The position numbers were made by a program, and so were the translations under genes. A stretch of DNA of 64,000 nt. Origin: Seongchinamella sediminis. Its GTDB lineage: Bacteria; Pseudomonadota; Gammaproteobacteria; Pseudomonadales; Halieaceae. The notes under the pieces are model-generated. The model was given only the letters and a program-made list of their open reading frames with translations, was not told where the DNA came from and did not search any database. This document shows positions 28,625 to 40,190 of the stretch, piece by piece; within the stretch, counting starts at the first letter, position 1, and each line of letters starts with the position of its first letter. Location: assembly GCF_003457605.1 (NCBI RefSeq), contig NZ_QRAN01000002.1, positions 285,970-349,969 of the forward strand, read 5' to 3'.

Positions 28625-29678
28625 ATGAAAGCCAACCAGGTCATACTCGACAATATCAGCACCGCAGTGGTAGCCCTGGATGCCGAACTGCGGGTCATCT
28701 CGCTGAACAGCTCCGGCCAGGACCTGCTGGAAACCTCCGAGGCCCGCTGCCTGGGCCAGCCCATGCGCAAGCTGGTGGCCCGGCCGGAGACCCTGGTCGA
28801 TGTGCTCAAGCAGGTGCGCGCCAGCCGCAGCCCTCTCGCCCGCCGGGCGATGCCGCTGACCCTGCTCTCCGGCCGTGAAATTCACGCCGACCTCCTGCTC
28901 ACCCCGGTGGCCGACAACGAATTTGGTTTCAGCATTCTGCTGGAAATGCAGCCGGTGGACAGGCTGCTCAAGATCAGCCGCGAGGAGAGCCTGCACAGCG
29001 TGCAGCAAACTACCCGGGAAATGGTCAGGGGCCTCGCCCATGAAATCAAGAACCCCCTGGGCGGCGTGCGCGGCGCGGCGCAGCTACTGGCCCGCGAGCT
29101 GCCTGATGAGGGGCTGGCCGAGTACACCAACATCATTATTCGCGAGGCGGACCGGCTGCGGGACCTGGTGGACCAGTTACTGGGGCCCAACAAGCACCTG
29201 CAGGCGCGCAAGCTCAACATTCATGAAGTGGTGGAACACGTGCTCAACCTGGTGAGCGCGGAAACCGCTAACCGGGTGACCCTGGTGCGCGACTACGACC
29301 CGAGCCTGCCGGAGATTTTCGGCGACCGCAGCCAGCTGATACAGGCACTGCTGAACATCGTGCGCAACGCACTGGAAGCCGCCAGCAGCGAGTCAGAATG
29401 CGTGATCGCCCTGCGCTCCCGCTCCCAGCGCCAGTTCACCATCGGCTCCCGGCGGCACCGCCTGGTTTGCCAGCTGGACATAGAGGACAACGGTCCCGGC
29501 ATTCCCGGGGAAATGCTGGACAGTATTTTCATGCCCATGGTGACAGGCAGGGCCGAGGGTACCGGGCTGGGCCTGACTATCGCCCAGTCGATTATCACCC
29601 GCCACGGCGGCATGGTGGAGTGCAGCAGCGAACCCGGTTGCACCCGCTTCTCGATTTACCTACCACTGGATCTGGACC

Positions 29679-29686
<8 letters not shown>
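28625..29686 (+). CDS. ntrB: Nitrogen sensor histidine kinase NtrB
   Basis: 353 aa from the ATG at 28625, close to the 349 aa of E. coli NtrB. It is cytoplasmic: a PAS domain (residues 1-115), then the H-box with His139 in GLAHEIKNPLGGVRGAAQLL, N-box, and G-boxes DNGPGIP and GTGLGLTIAQ. It phosphorylates NtrC under nitrogen shortage and, with PII, dephosphorylates it under excess. It overlaps ntrC by 8 bases. An alternative ATG at 28583 would add 14 residues but has no room for a ribosome site. Confidence 0.97.
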
Positions 29687-31082
<1,396 letters not shown>

Positions 31083-31114
31083 CTGCCGCTGCCGGCCGCC
31101 TGTACCATGCAGCG

Positions 31115-31579
31115 ATGCTCAACATCGTCCTCTACCAGCCGGAGATTCCCCCCAACACCGGCAACATCATCCGCCTGTGCGCCAACACCGGCTGCCGGCT
31201 GCACCTGATCGAGCCACTGGGCTTTGACCTGGACGAGAAGAAACTGCGCCGGGCGGGGCTGGACTACCGCGAGTTCGCCCCGGTACAGGTCTACCCGGAC
31301 CTGGCCTCGTTTTGCCACCAGCACCCGGACAGCCGGCTGATGGCTGTTACCACCCGCGGCAGCTGCCTCTACCACGAGGCCCACTACGCGGCCGGCGATG
31401 CCCTGTTGTTCGGCCCCGAAACCCGCGGCCTGCCGGCGGCGGTGCTGGCGCAATTGCCCCGCAAGCAGCGCATCCGCATCCCCATGCGCGAGCACAGCCG
31501 CAGCCTCAACCTCAGCAACGCGGCCGCGGTAATTGCCTACGAAGCGCTGCGCCAGCTGGGGTTTCCCCGGCTGCAATAG
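31115..31579 (+). CDS. trmL: tRNA (cytidine/uridine-34-2'-O)-methyltransferase
   Basis: 154 aa. It is a minimal SPOUT (trefoil-knot) methyltransferase that modifies the wobble base of two tRNA-Leu species. Family marks: VLYQPEIPPNTGNIIRLCAN at the start, LFGPETRGLP for S-adenosylmethionine, and RIPMREHSRSLNLSNAAAV forming the knot. It starts 32 bases after ntrC and shares a bidirectional terminator with secB. Confidence 0.96.
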   Translation: MLNIVLYQPEIPPNTGNIIRLCANTGCRLHLIEPLGFDLDEKKLRRAGLDYREFAPVQVYPDLASFCHQHPDSRLMAVTTRGSCLYHEAHYAAGDALLFGPETRGLPAAVLAQLPRKQRIRIPMREHSRSLNLSNAAAVIAYEALRQLGFPRLQ

Positions 31580-31590
31580 ACCCGGCAATA

Positions 31591-31613
31591 AAAAAGGGGC
31601 CGCAGCCCCTTTT
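31591..31613. terminator. Bidirectional terminator between trmL and secB
   Basis: AAAAGGGGC and GCCCCTTTT form a 9-bp stem round the loop CGCA. It has a T-run on the plus side and an A-run before it, so it can stop transcription from both sides. It lies between two convergent genes. Confidence 0.9.
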
Positions 31614-31639
31614 CACTTGTGCCAGCGGTTTGCGCCCAC

Positions 31640-32122
31640 TCAGTGGGACGCCTCCTGGGCAGCCTCGCCAGCCTGAGCCTGCTGCGCTGCGGACTGGGCC
31701 AGCGCCTGCTGGTACAGGGCGTCGAAGTTAACCGGCGCCAGCATGATGGGCGGGAAGCCACCTTTCACGCACAGGTTGTCGATGGTCTCGCGGGCATAGG
31801 GGAAGAGGATGTTGGGCGCAGCCGTACCCAGCACCCGGCGCAGGTCATCGCCCTCGATACCGCTGATCAGGAAGATGCCGGCCTGCTGGACTTCCACCAG
31901 GAAGGCGGTCTCGTCGTCGACCTTGGCGGTAATGGTGACGCTGAGCACAACCTCGAAATTGCCGCTGTCGTCGATCTTGTCGCTCTTGGTGTTCAGGTCA
32001 ACATTGATCGCCGGCTGCCACTGCTTCCTGAATACCCCGGGGGTTGCCGGCGACTCGAAAGAGATGTCCTTGGTGTAGATGCGCTGCATCGCGAATTGCT
32101 GTTGTACTTGTTCGTCGGCCAT
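31640..32122 (-). CDS. secB: Protein-export chaperone SecB
   Basis: 160 aa from the ATG at 32122 (MADEQVQQQFAMQRIY), with GGAGGA 7 bases before; the ATG at 32137 overlaps that site and is not used. The tetrameric chaperone keeps preproteins unfolded and delivers them to SecA. Family marks: IYTKDISFESPATP, QAGIF, and LFPYARETIDNLCVKGGFPP. The C-terminal tail is Ala/Gln-rich. It is the third gene of yibN-grxC-secB, the order known from E. coli and Pseudomonas. Confidence 0.98.
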   Translation of the reverse strand: MADEQVQQQFAMQRIYTKDISFESPATPGVFRKQWQPAINVDLNTKSDKIDDSGNFEVVLSVTITAKVDDETAFLVEVQQAGIFLISGIEGDDLRRVLGTAAPNILFPYARETIDNLCVKGGFPPIMLAPVNFDALYQQALAQSAAQQAQAGEAAQEASH

Positions 32123-32158
32123 CGTGCCGTCCTCCATTGGTATTGTTCCGGTGCCGGC

Positions 32159-32428
32159 TTACGCCGAAGTCACCTGTTTGAGTAAATCGTCCAGTTCGCC
32201 CATCTGCTCGAGGCGCGCCAGGTCGTCGTAGCCGCCAACGTGGCGTTCGCCGATCCAGATCTGCGGCACTGTGCGGCGACCGCTCTTTTGCATCATTTCC
32301 CGGCGCAGCTCCGGACGGGCATCCACGCCGATGTCGGTAAATTCAGCATGCTTGCTTTCCAGCAGCATCCTGGCCCTGACGCAGTAGGGACAGAAACGGG
32401 TGGAGTACATGACAATTGCTGAACTCAT
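32159..32428 (-). CDS. grxC: Glutaredoxin 3
   Basis: 89 aa from the ATG at 32428 (MSSAIVMYSTRFCPYC). It is a dithiol glutaredoxin with active site CPYC, the TVPQIWIG cis-proline loop and the GGYDDLARLE glutathione-site end. It reduces disulfides with glutathione in the cytoplasm. It begins 5 bases after the yibN stop and precedes secB. Confidence 0.97.
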   Translation of the reverse strand: MSSAIVMYSTRFCPYCVRARMLLESKHAEFTDIGVDARPELRREMMQKSGRRTVPQIWIGERHVGGYDDLARLEQMGELDDLLKQVTSA

Positions 32429-32433
32429 GGCGC

Positions 32434-32853
32434 TCAACCGTTGTTGACCACGGGTAATTGCAGGTTTTTCCACTCCATCATGCCACCGGTCATGATATTG
32501 ACGCTGGCAAAACCCTCCGCGTTGAGTTTCTTGCCCACCGGGCCGGCGCTCTGGCCCATCTTGCACACCAGAACGATGGGCTTGTCGCGGTACTTTTCCA
32601 GCAGCCCGGTGTTGTTAAGCAGCTTCGACGACGGAATGTGCATGGCGTCGACAATGTGCCCGGCGCGAAAATCCGCGGTATCGCGCAAATCCACAAACAC
32701 CCCCTCATTGGCGTTCACCAGGTTAATGGCCTGCTGGGGGCTCAATGAGGTGCCCGATTTGCGGGTCTCGTGCATGAACAGCATCACGACAACCGCCAGC
32801 AGGGCTGCCACCAGAATCCACTGCTGGGTCAGGAATTCAACAAATAAATCCAT
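32434..32853 (-). CDS. yibN: YibN-like membrane-anchored rhodanese
   Basis: 139 aa from the ATG at 32853. One N-terminal membrane helix (residues about 8-28) is followed by a cytoplasmic rhodanese domain: VFVDLRDTADFRAGHI, then the active loop VLVCKMGQSAG with its catalytic cysteine. It is predicted to transfer sulfur or handle thiols at the inner membrane. It heads the operon yibN-grxC-secB and stands back to back with gpmI. A TATACT element about 90 bases upstream (minus strand, near 32942) may be its -10. Confidence 0.92.
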   Translation of the reverse strand: MDLFVEFLTQQWILVAALLAVVVMLFMHETRKSGTSLSPQQAINLVNANEGVFVDLRDTADFRAGHIVDAMHIPSSKLLNNTGLLEKYRDKPIVLVCKMGQSAGPVGKKLNAEGFASVNIMTGGMMEWKNLQLPVVNNG

Positions 32854-33084
32854 GATTGTGTCTGTCTCGAGATGGCGCGGCCGCCGGATGTGCGCTGAAG
32901 TCGCCGGCCACAGCGGAACAGGCGGCTCGCAAAAGGCCGCAAGTATACAGCCTAAGACCGTCCTCAGCCACCCCCGGAAGCCGCGCCAGCGCTGGCCCCG
33001 CGCCCGACCGGCCGGGGCGGTGCACGGGTCGGCCAGACAGGGTAAAATGCCGCCCTCTGTTACCTGTCCCACACTGGAATCCCC

Positions 33085-34641
33085 ATGAGCGAAAGCCCCA
33101 AACAACCCACTGTATTAATCATCCTGGACGGCTGGGGCTACCGGGAGGAAAGCGCCGACAACGCCATCGCCGGCGCCACCACTCCGGTCTGGGACCGGCT
33201 GTGGCGCGAGTCGCCCCACACCCTGATTTCCGGGTCCGGCCTGGACGTGGGCCTGCCAGCGGGACAAATGGGTAACTCCGAGGTCGGTCACATGAGCCTG
33301 GGTTCCGGCCGGGTGATCTACCAGAACATCACCCGCATCGACCAGGCCATCGCCGATGGCAGCTTTGACCGCAACCCCGCCTATACCGTCGCCATCGACC
33401 GGGCGATCGCCAACAACGGGGCAGTGCACGTGTTCGGCCTGCTGTCGCCGGGCGGCGTGCACAGCCACGAGGAGCACATTTTCGCGGCAATCCGCCTGGC
33501 CGCCAGCCGCGGCGCACAGCGGGTTTACCTGCACGCATTTCTGGACGGCCGCGACACCCCGCCGCGCAGCGCGAGACCCTCGCTGGAAAAGGCCAGGGCA
33601 CTGTTCGCGGAGCTCGGCTGCGGCCGGGTGGCAAGCATCTGTGGCCGCTATTACGCGATGGACCGGGACAACCGCTGGGAGCGGGTCGAGCCCGCCTACC
33701 GGCTACTGACCGAAGGCCTTGCCGAACACACCGCCAGCGATCCCCTGGCCGCCTTGGACGCCGCCTACCAGCGGGACGAAAACGACGAATTCGTGCTGCC
33801 TACCGCCGTGGTGCCCGCAGGCGCCGAGGCCGTGGCCGTCGCGGACGGTGACGCGGTGCTGTTCATGAATTTCCGCGCCGACCGGGCCCGGCAAATGACC
33901 CGCGCCTTTGTCGACGCCGACTTTGACGGCTTCGAGCGTCGGCGCCGCCCGGCCCTGGCCGGCTTTGTCACCACCACCGAATACGCCGCCGACATCGACA
34001 CCCGCTGCGCCTTTCCGCCGGAAAGCCTGAAGAACGTGCTGGGTGATTACCTGGCCCAGCAGGGCCGGACCCAGCTGCGTATCGCCGAAACTGAAAAGTA
34101 CGCCCACGTCACCTTCTTCTTCAGCGGTGGCCGCGAGGAGCTGTTTCCCGGCGAGGACCGGGAACTCATACCCTCCCCCGACGTCGCCACCTATGACCTG
34201 AAGCCGGAGATGAGCGCGCCGGAGGTCACCGACAAACTCGTAGCGGCGATCCAGTCCGGCAAGTACGACCTGATTGTCTGCAACTACGCCAACGGCGACA
34301 TGGTCGGCCACAGCGGCGTGTACGCAGCGGCGGTCAAGGCGGTTGAGGCACTGGACAGCTGCCTCGGCCGGGTAGAGGCGGCGTTGCTGGAGGTCGGCGG
34401 CCAGGCCCTGGTAACCGCCGACCACGGCAACTGCGAGCAAATGCTCGACTACGAGTCCGGGCAGCACCACACCCAGCACACCACCGAACTGGTGCCGCTG
34501 GTATATATCGGCCGGGACAAGGTCCAGCTGGACCCCCGGGGCGGGATACTCGCCGATATCGCGCCCACCCTGCTGGGCCTGATGCAGCTGCCCCAGCCGG
34601 AGGAAATGACCGGCCGCAACCTGGCTGCGGCCAGCGCCTGA
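33085..34641 (+). CDS. gpmI: 2,3-bisphosphoglycerate-independent phosphoglycerate mutase
   Basis: 518 aa. This is the Mn2+-dependent glycolytic enzyme of the alkaline phosphatase superfamily that interconverts 3- and 2-phosphoglycerate. The phosphorylated serine is Ser65 in [10 protein letters not shown]; metal ligands are in [15 protein letters not shown] and [13 protein letters not shown] at 33043 may be the -10 element. It is the first gene of gpmI-envC-ctpA-yibQ, an order known from E. coli and Pseudomonas. Confidence 0.98.
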   Translation: MSESPKQPTVLIILDGWGYREESADNAIAGATTPVWDRLWRESPHTLISGSGLDVGLPAGQMGNSEVGHMSLGSGRVIYQNITRIDQAIADGSFDRNPAYTVAIDRAIANNGAVHVFGLLSPGGVHSHEEHIFAAIRLAASRGAQRVYLHAFLDGRDTPPRSARPSLEKARALFAELGCGRVASICGRYYAMDRDNRWERVEPAYRLLTEGLAEHTASDPLAALDAAYQRDENDEFVLPTAVVPAGAEAVAVADGDAVLFMNFRADRARQMTRAFVDADFDGFERRRRPALAGFVTTTEYAADIDTRCAFPPESLKNVLGDYLAQQGRTQLRIAETEKYAHVTFFFSGGREELFPGEDRELIPSPDVATYDLKPEMSAPEVTDKLVAAIQSGKYDLIVCNYANGDMVGHSGVYAAAVKAVEALDSCLGRVEAALLEVGGQALVTADHGNCEQMLDYESGQHHTQHTTELVPLVYIGRDKVQLDPRGGILADIAPTLLGLMQLPQPEEMTGRNLAAASA

Positions 34642-34657
34642 AGCGGGAGCGCTGGCT

Positions 34658-35803
34658 ATCACTCGCCTGGGTGCAATCCTGCTGACCCTGGTCCTGGCGC
34701 TGGTTTCACTCCCGGGCCGGGCCCAGTCCGACGAGGAACAGGCACGCGCCCAGCTGACCCGGCTGCAGGCCGATATCGCCCGCATCAACCGCGAGATCAG
34801 CAGCGCCAACAAGCGCCGCGACACGCTCGAGAGCCAGCTGCGGGAAGCGGAGCTGGAGCAGGCGCGGATCAACCGCGACATCGACCGGGCCAACAGCGCT
34901 ATTGCCAGGCAGCGCGACAGGCTGGCAGAACTGCAACGCGAGGAAGCCCGGCTGGAGCAAGACCGGGAGGAACAGCAGACCCGCATCGCAGTGGAACTGC
35001 GCACCGCCTGGCAGATGGGCCAGCAGGGCCAGATCAAGGTACTGTTCAACCAGGAAAGCCCGGACACCGTGGCCCGGGTCATGGCCTACTACCGCTATTT
35101 CTTCCGCGCCCGCAATGAAATGCTCAACGCCTTCCGGTCCACCCTGGAAGCGCTGCAGTCGACCCGCCAGGAGATCGCCGACACCCTCGCGGAACTGGAA
35201 CAGCGCCAGGCCACCCTGGCCAGCAGGCAGCAGGACCTGGCACGCGCCCAGCAAACACGGCAGCAGGCGGTCGCCAGGCTCAACCAGAGCATTCAGGGCA
35301 AGGGCGCCGAACTGAAACAGCTGCAGGCGGAGCAGAAAGAACTGCAACAACTGCTGGACGCGATCCGCGAGGCCGTGGTCAACCTGCAGGTCCCGGACAA
35401 CTACCAGCCGTTCCGGGCCGCGCGCTCGAAAATGCCCTGGCCGGTACCCGGCAGGGCCAGCTCCCGCTTTGGCGACCAGCGCAACCAGGGCAAGATGCGC
35501 TGGCAGGGGGTGACCATTCCCGCCCCCGCCGGCACGCCGGTAAAGGCCATCCACCACGGCCGGGTGGTTTACGCCGACTGGTTGCGCGGCATGGGCTTGC
35601 TGCTGATCATCGATCACGGCGAGGGCTATATGAGTCTCTACGCCCACAACCAGACCCTGCTGCGCGAGGTGGGTGAGTGGGTCAGCGCCGATACGCCGAT
35701 CGCCACCGTCGGCGACAGCGGCGGCCTGAGCCAGCCGGCGCTGTATTTCGAGGTTCGCGAAAAGGGCAAGCCGGTCAACCCCGCCCGCTGGTGCCGCCGC
35801 TGA
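34658..35803 (+). CDS. envC: Murein hydrolase activator EnvC (non-standard start codon)
   Basis: About 381 aa. It is a periplasmic activator of the amidases that split the septum. From the first residue after ATC 34658 it reads TRLGAILLTLVLALVSLPG, a good signal peptide. Two long coiled coils follow (to about 235), then a degenerate LytM/M23 domain (GVTIPAPAGTPVKAIHHGRVVYADWLRGMG, in parts). In this frame no ATG, GTG or TTG occurs before GTG 34991, which would delete the signal peptide and first coiled coil. GGGAG stands 8 bases before ATC 34658, so ATC (or a nearby CTG) is the likely start unless there is a sequence error. Confidence 0.88.
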   Translation: MTRLGAILLTLVLALVSLPGRAQSDEEQARAQLTRLQADIARINREISSANKRRDTLESQLREAELEQARINRDIDRANSAIARQRDRLAELQREEARLEQDREEQQTRIAVELRTAWQMGQQGQIKVLFNQESPDTVARVMAYYRYFFRARNEMLNAFRSTLEALQSTRQEIADTLAELEQRQATLASRQQDLARAQQTRQQAVARLNQSIQGKGAELKQLQAEQKELQQLLDAIREAVVNLQVPDNYQPFRAARSKMPWPVPGRASSRFGDQRNQGKMRWQGVTIPAPAGTPVKAIHHGRVVYADWLRGMGLLLIIDHGEGYMSLYAHNQTLLREVGEWVSADTPIATVGDSGGLSQPALYFEVREKGKPVNPARWCRR

Positions 35804-35885
35804 ACGCTTGGCCACCGCCGGGAGCTTTGCGGTACACTTGGCTCCCGAGAAAACAACACAGGCCCCCGGCCTACTGGCACTACCC

Positions 35886-37202
35886 ATGTTCTGTTCCCCA
35901 CTGCACAAGCGGCTGCTGAGCGCGGCCGCCGCCACCCTGATGTCGCTGCCGGCTCTGTCTGCCATTGAGGAACAGGGCCAGCTGCCGCTGGACGAATTGC
36001 GCACTTTTGCCGACGTCTATAACCAGATCCGGGTGGGCTATGTCGAGGATATCGATGACAGCACCCTGCTGGAGTACGCCATCCAGGGCATGCTGATGAA
36101 CCTGGACCCGCACTCGGTGTACCTGACCAAGGACGCCTTCGAGGGGCTGCAGGAGGCCACCACCGGCGAGTTTTCCGGCCTCGGGCTGGAAGTGGGCATG
36201 GAAGACGGCTACGTCACGATCATCGCCCCGATCGATGGCTCACCCGCCGCCGAGGCCGGCCTGCAAAGCGGCGATGTCATCCTCAAGCTCGGCAAGGCGC
36301 CGGTGAAGGGCATGAGCCTGAACGAGGCCATCCAGCAGATGCGCGGCCCGGCGGGCAGCGAGATCGAACTGACCATCGGCCGCCCCGGGGAAAGCCAGCC
36401 CTTCGAGGTGACCCTGGTGCGCGACGTCATCAAGATGGCCAGCGTCAGGCAGCGCTGGCTGGAGCCGGGCTACGGTTATATCCGCATCGCCCAGTTCCAG
36501 AGCGCCACCGGCGAAGACGTCAGCAAGGCGCTACAGGAACTGATGAGCGGGGAGGAACTCAAGGGCCTGGTGCTGGACCTGCGCAACAACCCGGGCGGGG
36601 TGCTGCGCTCCAGCGTCGATGTGGCCGGCCTGTTCATGGATGGCGGCAAGGTGGTGTACACCGAGGGCCGGCTGCCCAATTCGGACATGGACTTCGTCGC
36701 CCAGCCCACCGATGCCAGTGCGGGCACCCCGCTGGTGGTGCTGATCAACTCCGGCTCCGCCAGCGCCTCGGAAATCGTTGCCGGGGCGCTGCAGGATCAC
36801 GGCCGGGCGGTCATCATGGGCACCCGCAGTTTCGGCAAGGGCTCGGTGCAGACCATTCTGCCGATTTCCGATTCGCGCGCGGTCAAATTGACCACCGCCC
36901 TGTACTTCACGCCCAACGGCCGCTCCATCCAGGCGGAGGGGATTGAACCGGATATCGAGGTGGAAAGAGCGCGGGTCACCGCCTACGACACCTCCCGGCG
37001 ACTGAGCGAATCGGACCTGACCCGCCACCTGAGTAACGCCAACAGCGACAGCGACGCCAGAAGCAAAAAGCCCAGCAACAGCCTGCTGGGCAGTGACAAC
37101 CAGCTGTACGAGGCCCTGACCCTGCTCAAGGGCCTGAACGTACTGGGGATGCGCAATAGCAATATCCAGCGGGCCGGGGCTGGCACGCCGGCTGAATCCT
37201 GA
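35886..37202 (+). CDS. ctpA: Carboxy-terminal processing protease, S41 family
   Basis: 438 aa from the ATG at 35886, which gives a signal peptide (MFCSPLHKRLLSAAAATLMS). An earlier TTG at 35808 would add 26 residues and hide it. Domains: N-terminal helical part, PDZ domain (residues about 80-170, GLGLEVGMEDGYV), and the S41 core with catalytic Ser in SGSASASEIVAGAL and Lys in RSFGKGSVQT. It is periplasmic; in Pseudomonas CtpA degrades cell-wall hydrolases, which suits the place after envC. Confidence 0.93.
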   Translation: MFCSPLHKRLLSAAAATLMSLPALSAIEEQGQLPLDELRTFADVYNQIRVGYVEDIDDSTLLEYAIQGMLMNLDPHSVYLTKDAFEGLQEATTGEFSGLGLEVGMEDGYVTIIAPIDGSPAAEAGLQSGDVILKLGKAPVKGMSLNEAIQQMRGPAGSEIELTIGRPGESQPFEVTLVRDVIKMASVRQRWLEPGYGYIRIAQFQSATGEDVSKALQELMSGEELKGLVLDLRNNPGGVLRSSVDVAGLFMDGGKVVYTEGRLPNSDMDFVAQPTDASAGTPLVVLINSGSASASEIVAGALQDHGRAVIMGTRSFGKGSVQTILPISDSRAVKLTTALYFTPNGRSIQAEGIEPDIEVERARVTAYDTSRRLSESDLTRHLSNANSDSDARSKKPSNSLLGSDNQLYEALTLLKGLNVLGMRNSNIQRAGAGTPAES

Positions 37203-37215
37203 CCGGGGAGGCGCC

Positions 37216-38184
37216 GTGGGCTACCGCTGGCACAGCCTGCTGGCCTGGCTGCTTGCGCTCGCCCTGCCGGCCAGCGCTGACGCTGACGGGCCGTGCGACA
37301 CCGCGCCGCCGGCGGGAATAGCCGCCAGCACAGCCCGCGCCTCCCTGGTGCTGATTATTGACGACCTGGGGCACCGTCGCCGCCAGGGCCTGGCGATGGT
37401 CAACCTGCCGGGCAAGTTAAACCTCGCCATACTCCCCCACACCCCCTTCGGCCCGGAGCTGGCCGAGGCCGGGTTCGCCGCCGGCAAGGAGATCCTGTTG
37501 CACGCCCCGATGAGCAATGCCGGCGGCGTGCCCCTAGGGGCCGGCGGGCTGACCGCCGCCCTGCCGCGGGAGGAGTTCGACCGCATACTGGCGGAGAACA
37601 TCAACGCCGTTCCCCACATCCGCGGCGTCAATAATCACATGGGCAGCGAGCTGACCACGCAGCCGCTGCAAATGGGCTGGGTGATGCAGGCCCTGCTGCG
37701 CCGGGACCTGTACTTCATCGACTCGCGTACCAACGCGGCCACCGTTGCCGCGCAAACCGCCGCCGATTACCAGGTGCCGCACCTGTCCCGCTCGGTATTC
37801 CTGGACAATGAAACCGCGCCCGCCGCCATCAGCGCCCAGTTCGATCGCCTGCTGGCGCTGGCGGAGCGCGATGGGGTAGCGGTGGGGATTGGCCATCCCT
37901 ACCCGTCTACCGCTGAATTCCTCGCCGCTGCGCTGCCGGCGCTGAAGTGCCGCGGTATCGAGCTGGCGCTGGTATCGGAAATACTGGCCCGGCAGGCGCA
38001 GCGGGAGCGGCCCGGCGGCGGGCCTGGCTCAGAGCCGGACTTCGATGCCGTGCCGGGCCATGTAAGCCTTGGCCTCGGGTATGGTGTACTCGCCGAAATG
38101 GAAGATGCTGGCGGCGAGGACCGCGTCGGCGCCGCCCTCGAGCACCCCGGCGACCAGGTGATCGAGGTTGCCAACGCCCCCTGA
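37216..38184 (+). CDS. yibQ: YibQ-like divergent polysaccharide deacetylase
   Basis: 322 aa starting at GTG 37216 with GGGGAGG 4 bases before. Signal peptide (residues 1-22), then the DUF610 NodB-like fold: [40 protein letters not shown] and [10 protein letters not shown]. It is a periplasmic protein of unknown substrate, always found behind envC/ctpA. The family usually ends near SEILARQ; here the frame runs on for 51 residues over the 3' end of hisF, on the opposite strand, giving a 156-base overlap. The tail is probably a stop-codon loss and not a domain. Confidence 0.88.
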   Translation: MGYRWHSLLAWLLALALPASADADGPCDTAPPAGIAASTARASLVLIIDDLGHRRRQGLAMVNLPGKLNLAILPHTPFGPELAEAGFAAGKEILLHAPMSNAGGVPLGAGGLTAALPREEFDRILAENINAVPHIRGVNNHMGSELTTQPLQMGWVMQALLRRDLYFIDSRTNAATVAAQTAADYQVPHLSRSVFLDNETAPAAISAQFDRLLALAERDGVAVGIGHPYPSTAEFLAAALPALKCRGIELALVSEILARQAQRERPGGGPGSEPDFDAVPGHVSLGLGYGVLAEMEDAGGEDRVGAALEHPGDQVIEVANAP

Positions 38185-38805
38185 GGCAATCACCGGGATT
38201 TCCACCGCGTCGGTAATCGCCCGGGTCACCCCCAGTTCAAAGCCGTTTTTGGTGCCGTCGCGGTCCATGCTGGTAAGCAGGATCTCGCCGGCGCCCAGCT
38301 CGGCCATTTTCCGCGCCCAGGCCACCGCGTCGATGCCGGTGGGCTTGCGCCCGCCGTGGGTGAAGATCTCGTAGCGCGGCTGGCCGTCCAGGTCGTCGTC
38401 CACCCGCTTGGCGTCGATCGCCACCACGATGCACTGGGAGCCGAAACGCTCGGCGGACTCGCGCACCAGTTGCGGGTTGTGGATGGCCGCAGTGTTGATG
38501 CTGACCTTGTCGGCGCCGGCATTGAGCATGGTGCGGATATCGTTCACGGTGCGGATACCGCCGCCCACGGTGAGCGGGATAAACACATTCTCGGCGATCT
38601 GCTCTACCGTGTGTACGGTGGTCTCCCGGCCCTCGTGGCTGGCGGTAATGTCGAGGAAGGTGATCTCGTCGGCGCCCTGCTCGTTGTAGCGGATGGCGAT
38701 TTCCACCGGGTCCCCGGCATCGCGGATATCGACGAAGTTCACCCCCTTCACCACCCGGCCGTTCTCCACGTCCAGGCAGGGGATAATGCGTTTCGCCAGC
38801 GCCAT
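38029..38805 (-). CDS. hisF: Imidazole glycerol phosphate synthase, cyclase subunit
   Basis: 258 aa TIM barrel. With HisH it converts PRFAR and ammonia to imidazole glycerol phosphate and AICAR in histidine synthesis. Both catalytic aspartates are seen: D11 in [15 protein letters not shown] and the one in [13 protein letters not shown]. Phosphate loops: VGGGIRTV and ASGGVGNL. It is the last gene of hisB-hisH-hisA-hisF, starting 2 bases after the hisA stop. Its 3' end lies inside the convergent yibQ frame. Confidence 0.98.
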   Translation of the reverse strand: MALAKRIIPCLDVENGRVVKGVNFVDIRDAGDPVEIAIRYNEQGADEITFLDITASHEGRETTVHTVEQIAENVFIPLTVGGGIRTVNDIRTMLNAGADKVSINTAAIHNPQLVRESAERFGSQCIVVAIDAKRVDDDLDGQPRYEIFTHGGRKPTGIDAVAWARKMAELGAGEILLTSMDRDGTKNGFELGVTRAITDAVEIPVIASGGVGNLDHLVAGVLEGGADAVLAASIFHFGEYTIPEAKAYMARHGIEVRL

Positions 38806-38807
38806 GC

Positions 38808-39542
38808 TCAGGCGGCCCCGTCACACAGGCGCTGGGCCTCGGCCACGTCGAGTGTGCCCTCGTAGATCGCCCGCCCGGTAATAGCCCCGCAAATGCCTTC
38901 GGCGGCCACCGCATTGAGGGCGCGAATGTCGTCGATGTTGGTGATGCCGCCGGAGGCGATGACCGGGATAGAGGACGCCCGGGCCATGGTCACGGTGGCT
39001 TCCACGTTGACCCCCTGCATCATGCCGTCCCGGGCGATGTCGGTGTAGACAATGGCGGAAACGCCCTCGGACTCGAATTGCCGGGCCAGGTCGGTGGCCT
39101 GCACCGCCGACACCTCGGCCCAGCCATCGGTGGCCACCAGACCGTCTTTGGCATCCAGGCCGACAATGACCTTGCCGGGGAAGGCGCGGCAGGCCTCGCC
39201 GACAAAGGCCGGCTCCTTGACCGCTTTGGTGCCGATGATCACGTAGCTGACCCCGGCGCGGACGTAGTGCTCTATGGTTTCCAGGTTGCGGATGCCGCCG
39301 CCGATCTGGATCGGCAGCTCCGGGTAGGCGGCGGCGATGGCGGTAACCACCTCGCCGTTGACCGGCTCGCCGGCAAAGGCGCCGTTGAGATCGACCAGGT
39401 GCAGGCGCCGGCAGCCGGCCTCCACCCAGCGCGCGGCCATGGCCACCGGGTCATCGGAAAACACGGTACTGGCGTCCATCAGGCCCTGGCGCAGGCGCAC
39501 GCACTGGCCGTCCTTGAGATCGATTGCGGGAATAATCAGCAT
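38808..39542 (-). CDS. hisA: ProFAR isomerase
   Basis: 244 aa from the ATG at 39542 ([17 protein letters not shown]). It is the TIM-barrel isomerase that makes PRFAR, the substrate of HisF-HisH. Catalytic aspartates lie in IPAIDLKDG and [10 protein letters not shown]; phosphate sites are QIGGGIRN and ASGGITNI. Its start overlaps the hisH stop by 7 bases. Confidence 0.98.
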   Translation of the reverse strand: MLIIPAIDLKDGQCVRLRQGLMDASTVFSDDPVAMAARWVEAGCRRLHLVDLNGAFAGEPVNGEVVTAIAAAYPELPIQIGGGIRNLETIEHYVRAGVSYVIIGTKAVKEPAFVGEACRAFPGKVIVGLDAKDGLVATDGWAEVSAVQATDLARQFESEGVSAIVYTDIARDGMMQGVNVEATVTMARASSIPVIASGGITNIDDIRALNAVAAEGICGAITGRAIYEGTLDVAEAQRLCDGAA

Positions 39543-40186
39543 TGGCCGTTCCACTCCAGGAAATTTTTCAGTAATTGCAGGCCAGCGGTGTGGCTCTTTT
39601 CGGGATGAAACTGCACCGCGAACAGGTTATCGCGGGCCAGCGCAGCATCGGCGCTCACGCCGTAGTCCAGGGCGCCGGCCACCAGCTCGCGGTCTATGGC
39701 GTCCACGTAGTAGCTGTGCACAAAATAAAAGCGCTCACCGTCCGCTATGCCCCGCCACAGCGGGTGGGCCCGGGTCTGGCGCACCTGGTTCCAGCCCATG
39801 TGCGGCACCTTGAGACGCTCGCCGCCAGCATCCCGCAGCGGGTTGCCGAAGTAGCGCACCTCGCCGGGAATGAGGTTGAGGCAGTCCACCCCGCCGTTCT
39901 CCTCGGAGTGGCTCAGCAGGGCCTGCATGCCGACGCAGATGGCGAGCACCGGTTTGTGCTGCTCCACCAGCGCATCGGCAAGCAGCTGGTCGCACTTGAG
40001 ACGGCGAATTTCCGCCATGCAGTCGCGCATGGCGCCGACGCCGGGAAACACCACCCGGTCGGCCCGGCGGATCTGTTCCGCGTCATGGGTCACCAGCACC
40101 TGGTCGGCGCCCACGTGCTGCAGGGCGCTCGCTACCGAGTGCAGGTTGCCCATGCCGTAGTCGATAACGGCAACCACACCGCTCAT
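39536..40186 (-). CDS. hisH: Imidazole glycerol phosphate synthase, glutaminase subunit
   Basis: 216 aa from the ATG at 40186 ([18 protein letters not shown]). It is a class I amidotransferase that feeds ammonia to HisF. The catalytic triad is visible: Cys in [11 protein letters not shown], and His and Glu in VQFHPEKSH. It lies 4 bases after hisB and overlaps hisA by 7 bases. Confidence 0.98.
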   Translation of the reverse strand: MSGVVAVIDYGMGNLHSVASALQHVGADQVLVTHDAEQIRRADRVVFPGVGAMRDCMAEIRRLKCDQLLADALVEQHKPVLAICVGMQALLSHSEENGGVDCLNLIPGEVRYFGNPLRDAGGERLKVPHMGWNQVRQTRAHPLWRGIADGERFYFVHSYYVDAIDRELVAGALDYGVSADAALARDNLFAVQFHPEKSHTAGLQLLKNFLEWNGQC

Positions 40187-40190
40187 CGGC

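Noticed and set aside
34991..35803. Short envC start at GTG 34991
   Set aside because: It would remove the signal peptide and first coiled coil of an exported protein that reads well from 34658.
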